Shown piece after piece: positions 1-8,197 of a DNA stretch of 64,000 nucleotides (the stretch's first letter is position 1; every line of letters starts with the position of its first letter). The position numbers and the translations under genes were made by a program. Source of the DNA: JBHJHP01 sp042219825 (lineage in GTDB: Bacteria; Bacteroidota; Bacteroidia; Bacteroidales; UBA5342); assembly GCF_042219825.1 (NCBI RefSeq), contig NZ_JBHJHQ010000010.1, forward strand, positions 124,001 through 188,000, in the 5' to 3' direction. The notes under the pieces are model-generated. The model was not told the DNA's origin. It saw only the letters and a program-made list of their open reading frames with translations, and did not search any database.

Positions 1-1
1 T

Positions 2-349
2 AATAATGGTAATTTGACAACTTCTGAAATAAATAATGGGATAAGAATTATTGATAAAGTTAGAAATGCTGGAATTGATTTTTCTGAAGTTGAAAAGTTT
101 AGTAATGTTGAGGATCTTAATATTATTGATCCGACAGTAATATATAATAGGATAAAAATAATTGATATTGAAACTTGGAAAAGAATAATCGCATTAGGAG
201 AACAAACAGGAAAATTAGATACTAAACAGATCAGTGTAATAAAAACTGTCATCCAGAGAATTCATAAAAAAGAAAATATAGATCTTAGGAGATTACAGAT
301 TGTTGACGATTGTTTAAACAAAATTAGAAAGTTCGGAATAGGTGTATAA
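2..349 (+). CDS. 3' end of an unidentified protein gene (5' truncated by window edge)
   Basis: The reading frame is open from the left edge to a TAA at 347-349, so only about 115 C-terminal residues are present. A TTG at 14 could be read as a start, but no ribosome binding site is visible and the frame stays open upstream of it. The segment is AT-rich and predicted mostly helical, with a Trp in DIETWKRIIALG followed by a Lys/Arg-rich helical tail. I do not recognise it. The helical tail loosely recalls C-termini of AIPR-type abortive-infection or restriction-associated proteins, but this is a guess. Its position next to a toxin-antitoxin-chaperone operon fits a defence or accessory context. 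Confidence 0.55.
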   Translation, partial: NNGNLTTSEINNGIRIIDKVRNAGIDFSEVEKFSNVEDLNIIDPTVIYNRIKIIDIETWKRIIALGEQTGKLDTKQISVIKTVIQRIHKKENIDLRRLQIVDDCLNKIRKFGIGV

Positions 350-1075
350 CTTACTCTAGTAGCCAACTACGCTTCCCCATATGCTATTTTAGACAACCTA
401 GCAAGACCGATTGTCATATATACTTATAATTTTCATGCATGAAATACAATCTCAAATCAGAGTGGGCTGCCCTGCCCCTTTTCTCCCCTCCCGGTGCCAG
501 ATTTTTAACTTTCTGCGCCTGATTAACCCGGCCTGCGGGGAAATTTTTTCGATTTTGCAGCATTTTTCGGCGGTCTGCGGGTCTGTATTGCAGTTCTGTG
601 CGGCAGGACATCAAAATTATATTGCAGGGAGGTTTCAGAAGTAAAAGGATGGGATAAAAAAAGTAGCCACAACAGGAATCACAATACAAACGCAAATTTT
701 CCAAAACACATCGTATTCGGGGAGTATTACACCAATTGTTTTTCAAAATGAGCCTTAAGCGATATTTTGAGATTACAATGGTTAATGCCGATAGACAATT
801 GACAAGGCTTAAAGAGTGAAACGATTTTAAGACTCAATTCAATTGCTAATCGGTATTACTACGCAAAACAGACGAAATCCAATAATCAATTAAAAATTAC
901 GTATCTTTGAATCTGCCCGAAGTATTCAGAATACTACTTGAACATTATGAGAAAAACACAGTAATAGATTCGAAATAAATATTTTAGTCAAAATCCTTAT
1001 TACAAACTTTGTTAATAAGTTTTGAAATATTTTGGCAGGAAAAAAAAATCCGTTTAATTTGTAATTAACTTATAA
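350..1075. other. Noncoding stretch upstream of the TAC operon
   Basis: No convincing gene is present. The first and last parts are AT-rich. Bases about 455-650 form an abrupt GC-rich island unlike either flank, which looks like a remnant of different origin. The open frames across the island on both strands have low-complexity, compositionally odd translations with no recognisable domain. The promoter of the downstream operon should lie in the AT-rich last 200 bases, but no clear TAnnTTTG box was found. Confidence 0.5.
783..858. repeat. Imperfect inverted repeat in TAC upstream region
   Basis: The arms at 783-801 and 840-858 are reverse complements at about 15 of 19 positions, including CAATTG and a shared ATCGG/CCGAT core. 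They are separated by 38 bases. The repeat lies about 220 bases before the toxin start, so it could be an operator, an attachment-site remnant or a stem-loop. No integrase gene is present in the window. Confidence 0.4.
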
Positions 1076-1555
1076 GTGAAGTTAAAACTTAAAATAGAGC
1101 TTTTTGAACAACATGATGAAGTAAACTTTTATACTTTACGTTTTGAAAAAGATGAAACTGAGGTTGATAAGTTTTTAAATAAATTCCCGGAAGGTTGTGA
1201 ATATGACGAAGACATCGATATTTTAATTAAATGGATTGATCAAATCGGAGGAAAAGGAGCTTTAGAAAGATATTTCAGACCTGAGGGGAAATACACAGAT
1301 TATGTATATGCAATTCCAATTGAAACCTGTAATTTAAGACTATATGTGATTAGACTTTCAGAGAATGTGGTAATTCTAGGAAATGGTGGAATTAAAACTA
1401 CTAAAACATATAATGAGGATAATGAATTAAACACTCATGTCGAACTATTACAAGAAATTAGCGGTTATATTAGAAACAGATTGATTAATAAAAAGATAGT
1501 CATCCACAATAAAACTTTAAGTGGAAATCTATCATTTTACCTAAGTCAAAAATAA
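1076..1555 (+). CDS. RelE/HigB-like toxin of a toxin-antitoxin-chaperone operon
   Basis: This is a 159-residue soluble protein. The GTG at 1076 is the first start after an in-frame stop at 1073. Residues 60-135 carry the pattern of RelE/ParE/HigB-fold toxins of the Gp49-like type: a basic region, a strand with LRLYVIRL (87-94), then GNGGIKTT (102-109) and a terminal helix. The N-terminal 55 acidic residues extend the usual 90-110 residue toxin core. It is the first gene of a three-gene operon, one base upstream of an Xre-type antitoxin and then a SecB-like chaperone. HigB toxins of this fold are usually ribosome-dependent mRNA endonucleases; activity here is inferred from fold and context. 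Confidence 0.7.
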   Translation: MKLKLKIELFEQHDEVNFYTLRFEKDETEVDKFLNKFPEGCEYDEDIDILIKWIDQIGGKGALERYFRPEGKYTDYVYAIPIETCNLRLYVIRLSENVVILGNGGIKTTKTYNEDNELNTHVELLQEISGYIRNRLINKKIVIHNKTLSGNLSFYLSQK

Positions 1556-1556
1556 A

Positions 1557-1964
1557 ATGAAAAACAGACGTCTCGAAGAGAGAAGAAAGAAGATATCAAA
1601 GGATATTGATATCTTCGTTAAAAGATCTTTTGATATTGTTGACAGAATCTATGAGATTCTCGAAAAACAAGGTAAAGAACAAAAAGATCTTGCTTTTGCA
1701 TTAGGGAAAAAAGAAAGTGAGATTAGCAAATGGATGACAGGAACACACAATTTTACAATCAAAACAATAAGTAAAATAGAATCAGTGTTGGGAGAATCTA
1801 TACTAAATGTATCAAATCATAAAAAAGCGGGGCAATCTACTGTCATTTATATCAGAGAGCGAGGAATAACCTTTGAATCAGAACCAGATTCAGCCTGGGT
1901 ACATCCCAAGTCAAATATGAAATATGTTCCACATTCTTTCACACAAGGAAAAATTCTGAATTAG
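1557..1964 (+). CDS. Xre-family antitoxin with C-terminal chaperone-addiction-like tail
   Basis: This 135-residue protein has a helix-turn-helix of Xre type at residues 29-84 (KDLAFALG then EISKWMTG as turn and recognition helix). The tail at 92-135 contains exposed aromatic residues (Y98, F106, W114, Y123, F128) and has no DNA-binding character. In known TAC systems the antitoxin carries such a C-terminal chaperone-addiction segment, which keeps it unstable unless the SecB-like chaperone binds. It starts one base after the toxin stop and ends one base before the chaperone start, so translational coupling is likely. The protein probably represses its own operon. HTH assignment is firm; the addiction tail is inference. 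Confidence 0.8.
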   Translation: MKNRRLEERRKKISKDIDIFVKRSFDIVDRIYEILEKQGKEQKDLAFALGKKESEISKWMTGTHNFTIKTISKIESVLGESILNVSNHKKAGQSTVIYIRERGITFESEPDSAWVHPKSNMKYVPHSFTQGKILN

Positions 1965-1965
1965 A

Positions 1966-2424
1966 ATGGAAAAATCTCCGGAAGTATATGTGAGTATTGA
2001 AAAGATAAAAGAAGTTTCATTTTCTTTTAAACCTTTTCCGCTACCTATGGAAGAAATAACACTTGGAGATAATCTTAGTTTAGGATTAAGTTTCTCATTT
2101 AAGATTGATAAGGAAGCTGAGCTTTTTTTCATGCAAACAACAGTAAATTATATCTTTAAAAATGAGGAGGACCCATCGTTAGAATTTACAAATGAAATTA
2201 CTTTTAATGTAAAAAACCTTAAAGAGGTAGTTACAGAAAAAGAAAATAATGGTTTGGAAATTAAAGATGAATTTGTGGTAATGCTAGCGGGCATTTGTAT
2301 AGGAACAACAAGAGGTCTATTAAGCTCAAATACCAAACGAACCGATTGGGATTGTTTCCCACTTCCATTACTTAATCCAAAAGAAGTTGTAGATAGTATG
2401 AATGCAAATTCTGAAGAGGAATAA
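1966..2424 (+). CDS. SecB-like chaperone of the TAC operon
   Basis: This 152-residue protein has the length and layout of SecB. Beta-rich residues 35-90 (LGLSFSFKID, then QTTVNYIF and FTNEITFNVKNL) are followed by a helix and strand near 100-112, the motif TTRG (114-117), a segment ending in FPLPLLNP (131-138), and an acidic C-terminus. This matches SecB-like proteins that stabilise antitoxins in M. tuberculosis Rv1955-1957 and in E. coli CmdTAC, rather than a general export SecB, because it is the last gene of a toxin-antitoxin operon. It would bind the antitoxin tail. Similarity was judged by eye, so the family call is good but not alignment-proven. Confidence 0.75.
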   Translation: MEKSPEVYVSIEKIKEVSFSFKPFPLPMEEITLGDNLSLGLSFSFKIDKEAELFFMQTTVNYIFKNEEDPSLEFTNEITFNVKNLKEVVTEKENNGLEIKDEFVVMLAGICIGTTRGLLSSNTKRTDWDCFPLPLLNPKEVVDSMNANSEEE

Positions 2425-2624
2425 ATATTTCATATGTCCAGATTGCAATTCATAATTCGTAATTGATTTTGCATGCTCTTCTATCATTTACCCCGGGCTA
2501 CAAATACCACCCCTCGTGGTTAATCATTCATTGTTCATTGTTCATCTTTCATCGATTGTCACCCGTAACCTGTCACCCGTAACACGAAACGTTCAGCGTA
2601 GGGGCAATAATTCGTAATTGTCTT

Positions 2625-3060
2625 AACGTGCGGCCTCGCATGATTTCTTTCATCAGGAGATCCGTTCTCCGGCCTTGATTCCCATGGCGCTTATAACCCG
2701 GGGTTGCATTCACTACGTTCATTTACCCCGGGCTACAAACATACCACCCCTCCGGGGTTAATTATTAATTGTTCATTGTTCATCTTTCATCGGTTGTCAC
2801 CCGTAACCTGTCACCCGTAACACGAAGCGTCAAAAGAGTCCAATGGTCAAAAGGTCAAAAAGTACTTTCAGTGTATCGTAGAGTTTAATTGTTCATTATT
2901 AATTTTTAATTGTTAATTGAAAAACGTGCGGCCTCGCATGATTTCTTTCATCAGGAGATCCGTTCCCCGGCCTTGATTCCCATGGCGCTTATAACCCGTG
3001 GTTGCATTCACTGCGTTCATTTACCCCGGGCTACAAACATATCACCCCTCCGGGGTTAAT
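2625..3060. repeat. Direct repeat pair of about 138 bp, period 298
   Basis: Copies lie at 2625-2762 and 2923-3060 and differ at only a few positions. Each begins AACGTGCGGCCTCGCATG, contains a stem formed by CCCGGGG-type arms, and ends with the small palindrome ACCCCTCCGGGGT. A truncated third copy of the first 13 bases is at 3521-3533. Confidence 0.8.
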
Positions 3061-3730
3061 CATTCATTATTCATTATTCATTTATAATTCCTTATCATTG
3101 ATGTCCAGACAAAAAATCAATTCTACTTAAAGATTCTTCGCTTCATTTCATTACGCTCAGAATGACAGTCTTTAGGTTCATACGGGGCTGGAGGATGGGT
3201 AAGTTTGTGAATCTGTCGCAAACCAACCCAACCTCCAGCCTAACAGCCAGCAAATGCCTGTCATTCCGAGTGCAGCGAGGAATCTCTGAAGCTATAACCG
3301 GACATTAGACACAAGAACCAAGACGCAAGACACAAGAATTTCAAATTGTTCATTATTCATTGTTCATTATTCATCAATTTCACCTGTAACCTGTAACCCG
3401 TAACTTGTAAACCTTATCACGAAGCGTCAAAAGAGTCCAATGGTCAAAAGGTCAAAAAGTACTTTCAGTGTATCGTAGAGTTTAATTGTTCATTATTAAT
3501 TTTTAATTGTTAATTGAAACAACGTGCGGCCTCAATATTATTTATTTGACACAAGAACCAAGACGCAAGACACAAGAAATTCCAAATTGTTCATTATTCA
3601 TTGTTCATAGGTTGTAACCCGTAACCTGTAACCCGTAACCTGCAACCCGTAACACGAAGCGTCAAAACAGTCCAATGGTCAAAAGGTCGAAAAGTACTTT
3701 CAGTGTATCGTAGAGTTTAATTCTTCATTG
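2821..3730. repeat. Three copies of a CACGAAGCGTCAAAA block
   Basis: Copies begin at 2821, 3418 and 3653. The first two are nearly identical over about 100 bases, through the words GTACTTTCAGTGTATCGTAG and an AT-rich end. The third diverges after about 75 bases. Each is preceded by a run of CCCGTAACCTGTAACC-like words, so the repeated module probably includes that lead-in. Confidence 0.75.
3131..3285. repeat. Nested inverted repeat, MITE-like
   Basis: The outer arms are 3131-3168 (AGATTCTTCGC...CAGAATGACAG) and 3258-3285 (CTGTCATTCCGAG...GAGGAATCT), in inverted orientation. Inside them, 3186-3200 and 3226-3240 form a second stem with 14 of 15 positions paired (GGCTGGAGGATGGGT against ACCCAACCTCCAGCC). 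The outer arms match a sequence pattern common in intergenic regions of many bacteria. No transposase is present, so any mobility would be in trans. Confidence 0.65.
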
Positions 3731-3854
3731 TGCATTGTTCATTATTAATTTTTCACTATTCATTGGTAATTCGTAATAAATCTAAACAACACTCACCTGC
3801 CAGTTGTTTTAACTATACTCTCCACAGATTAATAAAAATCATCACCAGTTAGAC

Positions 3855-6809
3855 ATGCAAAAAACATTACGGATTAGTATTGTATATCTGTTTCTGGCAC
3901 TGGGATTCAGCGCATTCGGACAGTCTGCCATTACTGACAGCCTGAAGACCGGATTGCAGCATGCCAAAACCGATTCCATGCGTATTGTCTACCTGATGGC
4001 CCTTTGCGATCATACCACCTATACCAATGGTGAGGAAGCGCTGGGTTACTGTCGCCGGGCCCGTGATCTGGCCATAAAAAACAACTTTGATCTGGCCCTG
4101 GCCCGCACCTGGGAACGCGAGGGCAGCGCCCTGTTTCACATGGGCAAAAAGGACGAAGCCCGCCAGAGTTATCTGAAAGCCTACGAAGCCAATCAAAAAC
4201 CACAGAACTACGAAATTTTCGGATCGGTATACTATAACCTGGGCAACATCTATTACGAACTCAGCAAGTTCGATTCCACCCTGTATTATGCCGATAAGGC
4301 GGCTGCCCTGTTTTTAAGTCACGGTGATTCCATCGGGTATGCGGCCACGCGCTACCTGATTATTGGCATGTATGCCGATCTGGGTCAGTACACCAAGGCC
4401 ATGGAAACCGGATTGGAGGCACTACGCATCTTTCAGCGGCATCATGTGCAGCAGTGGGAGATGTTCACCCTGAATAACCTGGTGGATATTTACAGTCTGA
4501 AGGGCGAAAAAGAGAAGGCGCTGGAGATGATCAATACCGTGATCGCCAACTATGAGCGCTCCGACAACCAGAAGTTTCTGGCCGTGGCCTACCGTTATAA
4601 GGGAGATATTCTGAATGACCTTGAACGCTACGATGAAGCCGATACGGTGCTGAACCGCTCGTACCGGATAGCCCTGGATGGGAATTTTGTGCCCGAACAG
4701 GCCAAGACACTGTTGTCGCTGGGAAACCTCCGGTTCAACATGAAAGATTATGTGCAGGCCGAAAAGGACTACCGGCAGGCCCTCCGGATCAACCGTGAAC
4801 AGAAGGATCGTTATTATACCGGAACCAACCTGCTGGGCATGGGAAAATCGGAGTACGAACAGGGGAAGCTGCGTGAGGCTAAAGCCAACCTGACGGAGGC
4901 CAATACTATCATGAAGGAGTTCGATGAGGATAGCTACATGAAGGACATCACCGGTTACCTGGCAAAGGTTTACGAGGCTGAGAACGATTTTAAAAATGCG
5001 CTGTCCTGGTACAAACTCTATGCGGCATACAGCGATTCGGTGACCAGCGATGAGAAGTCGAAAGAGCTGGCCGAGGTGACCGCAAAATATGAATCTGAAA
5101 AAAACAGGGCCGTCATTCAGCAGCTTCAGACCGAGAACGAACTGGCTGGTAAAAACCGCCGCAACCTGCTGCTTATTGCCATTCTAGTGGTGACCCTGAC
5201 CCTTGCCGTGGTGGTGATGCTGTTTATGCGGAACCGGAAAAACCGGCAGCTCGTACAGAAAAGTGCAGAGGTGGACCGCATGAAGACCCGCTTTTTTGCC
5301 AACATATCGCACGAGTTCCGTACACCTTTAAGCCTGATCCTGAGTCCGCTGTACGAGTTGAATAAGGAGATGGAACTGAAGAAATTCAAACCGCTGCTGT
5401 CAGTGATCGAACACAACGCGCGGCGCCTGCTGAGCCTCATCAACCAGATCCTGGACCTGGCACGGCTGGAGTCCGGAGGCGTGAGCACGCGGGTGGTCCG
5501 TCAGGATCTTGCCGTGTTCCTGAACCGCATTACGGCATCGTTCCGTTCCCTGGCCGAATCGCGGAATATCGCCTTTGAAACCGATACCCCAACCGACAAA
5601 ACACTGTTCAACTATGATCCGGAAAACCTGGAGGTGATTCTGAATAACCTGCTGTCCAATGCCTTTAAAAATGAACCGGACAACGGGAAAGTCATTTTCA
5701 GTGCAGCTGTTCCGGGCGACGCACAGAAAGCAACCTTCCGGGTGAGAAATACCGGATCCTACATTCCTCCGGAACGGATCGCGCAGATCTTTAACCGCTT
5801 TTATACCGGAACCGAAACGGACAACGGCAGTCACAGCAGCGGTACCGGCATCGGACTGGCACTGACCAGCGAACTGGTGAACCTGGCCAAGGGAAGGATT
5901 ACCGTGGAAAGTAGCGAAGCCGATGGCACGACCTTTATCCTGGTTCTGCCACTAAACGAAGTAACCGAGTATTCGCCGGTTGAAGTTCCGGCTCAGGAAC
6001 GGCAGGAACTGGTGGGTCCAACCACCATTCCGGAAAATTCCAGAACACCGGAACATGCCGAAACGGCGCTCATCATCGAAGATAACCACGAACTAAGGTC
6101 TTTCATTAAGTCGTGCCTGACTCCATCGTTTAAAGTCATCGCTGCAGAAGATGGCATTAAGGGTGTGGCCACAGCACTGGAGCAGATTCCCGATATCATT
6201 GTGTCGGATGTGATGATGCCCGGGATTGATGGCATGGAAGTCTGTTCCACTTTGAAGAACAACGAAAAGACTTCGCATATTCCGATCATCCTGCTGACCG
6301 CCAAAGCATCCCAGGAGAGTAAACTGGAGGGCTTAAAAGCCGCTGCGGATGATTACCTGCTGAAGCCCTTTCAGCCCGATGAGCTGGTACAACGCATGCA
6401 GAACCTGATCGCTATCCGGGCTCAGCTCCGCGAGAAATTTTCCAAAGACCTGCTCTACAAACCCGGCGAAAACAGTGTAAGCTCGGTGGATGACCGCTTC
6501 TTCCAAAAGCTGACCCGCATTATCGAAGAGAATATTTCGAACGAAGCCCTGAGCATCGAAGAGCTGAGCAGTGCCGTTAGTATGAGCCGCAGTCAGCTGC
6601 ACCGCAAACTGCATAACCTCACCGGGCTCTCTGCCAGTCAGTATGTGCGCAACTACCGGCTGAAACGCTCCAGGGAGTTTCTGTCCAACAAAGCCGGAAC
6701 CGTATCAGAAATCGCCTATATGGTTGGCTTCAGCAGTCCCGCCTATTTCAATAAATGCTTCAAAGCCTATTTTGGCATTACCCCCGGCGAACTTGCCCAC
6801 CCGGTGTAA
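3855..6809 (+). CDS. Hybrid two-component regulator: TPR sensor, kinase, receiver, AraC output
   Basis: This 984-residue protein has a signal peptide (1-22), a periplasmic region of TPR repeats (about 30-400), a coiled linker, and one membrane helix (about 438-458). The kinase dimerisation domain has the phosphate-accepting H486 in SHEFRTPL, followed by an ATPase domain with N box NLLSNAFKN and G box GTGIGLAL. The receiver has acceptor D785 in SDVMMPG, and the C-terminus is an AraC-type DNA-binding domain (about 880-984). It combines sensor and response regulator in one chain, like the hybrid systems of Bacteroides, but senses through TPRs rather than a two-blade propeller. The next genes encode type IX-secreted proteins, which are candidate targets. 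Start ATG 3855 fits the signal peptide. Confidence 0.93.
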   Translation: MQKTLRISIVYLFLALGFSAFGQSAITDSLKTGLQHAKTDSMRIVYLMALCDHTTYTNGEEALGYCRRARDLAIKNNFDLALARTWEREGSALFHMGKKDEARQSYLKAYEANQKPQNYEIFGSVYYNLGNIYYELSKFDSTLYYADKAAALFLSHGDSIGYAATRYLIIGMYADLGQYTKAMETGLEALRIFQRHHVQQWEMFTLNNLVDIYSLKGEKEKALEMINTVIANYERSDNQKFLAVAYRYKGDILNDLERYDEADTVLNRSYRIALDGNFVPEQAKTLLSLGNLRFNMKDYVQAEKDYRQALRINREQKDRYYTGTNLLGMGKSEYEQGKLREAKANLTEANTIMKEFDEDSYMKDITGYLAKVYEAENDFKNALSWYKLYAAYSDSVTSDEKSKELAEVTAKYESEKNRAVIQQLQTENELAGKNRRNLLLIAILVVTLTLAVVVMLFMRNRKNRQLVQKSAEVDRMKTRFFANISHEFRTPLSLILSPLYELNKEMELKKFKPLLSVIEHNARRLLSLINQILDLARLESGGVSTRVVRQDLAVFLNRITASFRSLAESRNIAFETDTPTDKTLFNYDPENLEVILNNLLSNAFKNEPDNGKVIFSAAVPGDAQKATFRVRNTGSYIPPERIAQIFNRFYTGTETDNGSHSSGTGIGLALTSELVNLAKGRITVESSEADGTTFILVLPLNEVTEYSPVEVPAQERQELVGPTTIPENSRTPEHAETALIIEDNHELRSFIKSCLTPSFKVIAAEDGIKGVATALEQIPDIIVSDVMMPGIDGMEVCSTLKNNEKTSHIPIILLTAKASQESKLEGLKAAADDYLLKPFQPDELVQRMQNLIAIRAQLREKFSKDLLYKPGENSVSSVDDRFFQKLTRIIEENISNEALSIEELSSAVSMSRSQLHRKLHNLTGLSASQYVRNYRLKRSREFLSNKAGTVSEIAYMVGFSSPAYFNKCFKAYFGITPGELAHPV

Positions 6810-8057
6810 ATGACTCAGCCCGGACCTCAGTATCTCTATGTCAATCTCAAGACAACCCTCTCTATCACTACACTACATTCCGTGACAAAGAGGGACCGTT
6901 TAGACCAGTAAATTTGATTCAATCGCATCCCAACGAAAATCACTTGTCCGATCACCCTCCATGAACACGACCGAAGAGAGAGTTTAGGGAGGGCAGTAAA
7001 TTCGAAACTTGCAGGTTTGAAAAGATCCAGGGAGGGTCAGGAATTATATATTTGACTCACCCCAGTTCACATTACCTCTCCGTCAATCGCAAGACAACCC
7101 TCTCTTTCACTGCACTGCATTTCGTGACAAAGAGGGACAGTTTAGACCAGCGAATTTGATTCAATCGCATCCCAACGAAAATCACTTGTCCGATCACCCT
7201 CCATGGACACGACCGAAGAGAGGGTTTAGGGAGGGCAGTAAATACGAAACTTGCAGGTTTGAAAAGATCCAGGGAGGGTCATGAAATATTAATTTCAACA
7301 TGCTACAAAAAGCCGACATAAACGATCTTCAATTTTTCAACTGCTCTGCGCGGCTTCGGATTTACATGACTTATAAACCCATGGCTGCGCCATGGGCTGA
7401 ATTGCGGTTTGCCCTTCAGGCAAAATATTTCCTGCATCCCAATGAAAATCACTTGTCCGATCACCCTCCATGGACACGACTGAAGAGAGTGTTTAGGGAG
7501 GGCAGTAAATACGAGGCTTGCAGGTTTGAAAAGATCCAGGGAGGGTCATGAAATATTAATTTCAACATGCTACAAAAAGCCGACATAAACGATCTTCAAT
7601 TTTTCAACTGCTCTGCGCGGCTTCGGATTTACATGACTTATAAACCCATGGCTGCGCCATGGGCTGAATTGCGGTTTGCCCTTCAGGCAAAATATTTCCT
7701 GCATCCCAATGAAAATCACTTGTCCGATCACCCTCCATGGACACGACTGAAGAGAGTGTTTAGGGAGGGCAGTAAATTCGAAACTTGCAGGTTTGAAAGA
7801 AACCAGGGAGGGTCAGGAATTATATATTTGACTCACCCCAATTCACATTACCTCTCCGTCAATCGCAAGACAACCCTCTCTATCACTGCACTGCATTCCG
7901 TGACAAAGAGGGACAGTTTATACCAGCAAATTTGAGTCTAGCACATCCCAACAAAAACCACTTGTCCGATCACCCTCCATGAACACGACCGAAGAGAGGG
8001 TTTAGGGAGGGCAGTAAATACGAGGCTTGCAGGTTTGAAAAGATCCAGGGAGGGTCA
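6810..8057. repeat. Mosaic palindromic repeat cluster 1
   Basis: There is no gene. Five copies of a roughly 115-base tail module (about 6925-7040, 7167-7281, 7434-7548, 7701-7815, 7941-8057) are each preceded by one of two alternative heads. Head 1 (before tails 1, 2 and 5) contains ACCCTCTCT...AAGAGGGAC arms. Head 2 (before tails 3 and 4) contains the stems CCCATGGCTGCGCCATGGG and TTTGCCCTTCAGGCAAA. The tail itself carries CACCCTCC...GGAGGG arms. All copies point the same way. The same family returns after the two secreted-protein genes, at 13859-14645. The frames open across head 2 recur only because the DNA recurs. Confidence 0.85.
7282..7815. repeat. Tandem duplication, 267-bp unit
   Basis: Unit 7282-7548 is followed directly by 7549-7815. 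The first roughly 220 bases are identical and differences are confined to the last 40 or so bases. This makes it the most recent duplication in the cluster, probably by unequal recombination between tail modules. Confidence 0.85.
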
Positions 8058-8163
8058 AAAAAAAACCACTTCCCCTCGCTGTAAATGCAGTGCATTAAAC
8101 CAAATTGCAACATAATTACAACACAATGCAACATACGATCAACCCATTTATTTAATCTCATTC

Positions 8164-8171
8164 TAAATTTG
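8164..8171 (+). promoter_or_regulatory. Bacteroidota -7 box for the FG-GAP protein gene
   Basis: TAAATTTG matches the Bacteroidota TAnnTTTG -7 element exactly and lies 26 bases before the start codon, giving a short leader. No clear TTG -33 element is seen at the usual distance. Confidence 0.4.
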
Positions 8172-8197
8172 TAAGAGGTCGTTAAAAATAAAATATC

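Larger units (their letters stand above)
2425..3854. repeat. 1.4-kb noncoding patchwork of direct and inverted repeats
   Basis: No gene is supported. The stretch is assembled from recurring blocks: a palindromic block at 2625 and 2923, a block beginning CACGAAGCGTCAAAA at 2821, 3418 and 3653, a block beginning GACACAAGAACCAAGACGC at 3307 and 3547, strings of GTAACCTGTAACCC-type words, and degenerate runs of TTGTTCATTATTCAT words. A nested inverted repeat lies at 3131-3285. Block order differs each time and spacing is irregular. No transposase gene lies within it. Short C/G-rich hairpins such as CCCGGGG/CCCCGGG near 2696-2734 recur inside the blocks. Confidence 0.8.

Noticed and set aside
414..746. 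110-codon minus-strand open frame over the GC-rich island
   Set aside because: It has a Cys- and Pro-rich, patternless translation, an overlapping open frame on the other strand and no domain, so it was treated as noncoding.
2425..3854. CRISPR-like array
   Set aside because: Repeat units are long, of several kinds and irregularly spaced. There is no constant repeat with similar-sized unique spacers, and no cas gene.
7300..7935. Two matching open frames inside the head-2 repeats (7300-7551 and 7567-7935)
   Set aside because: They recur because the DNA is duplicated. They lack a ribosome binding site and their sequences are dictated by hairpins. The diverged copy near 14026 does not preserve the frame from its start.
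6810..8057. Insertion sequence or transposon
   Set aside because: No transposase reading frame and no clear terminal inverted repeats or target duplications were found. A non-autonomous repeat family fits better.
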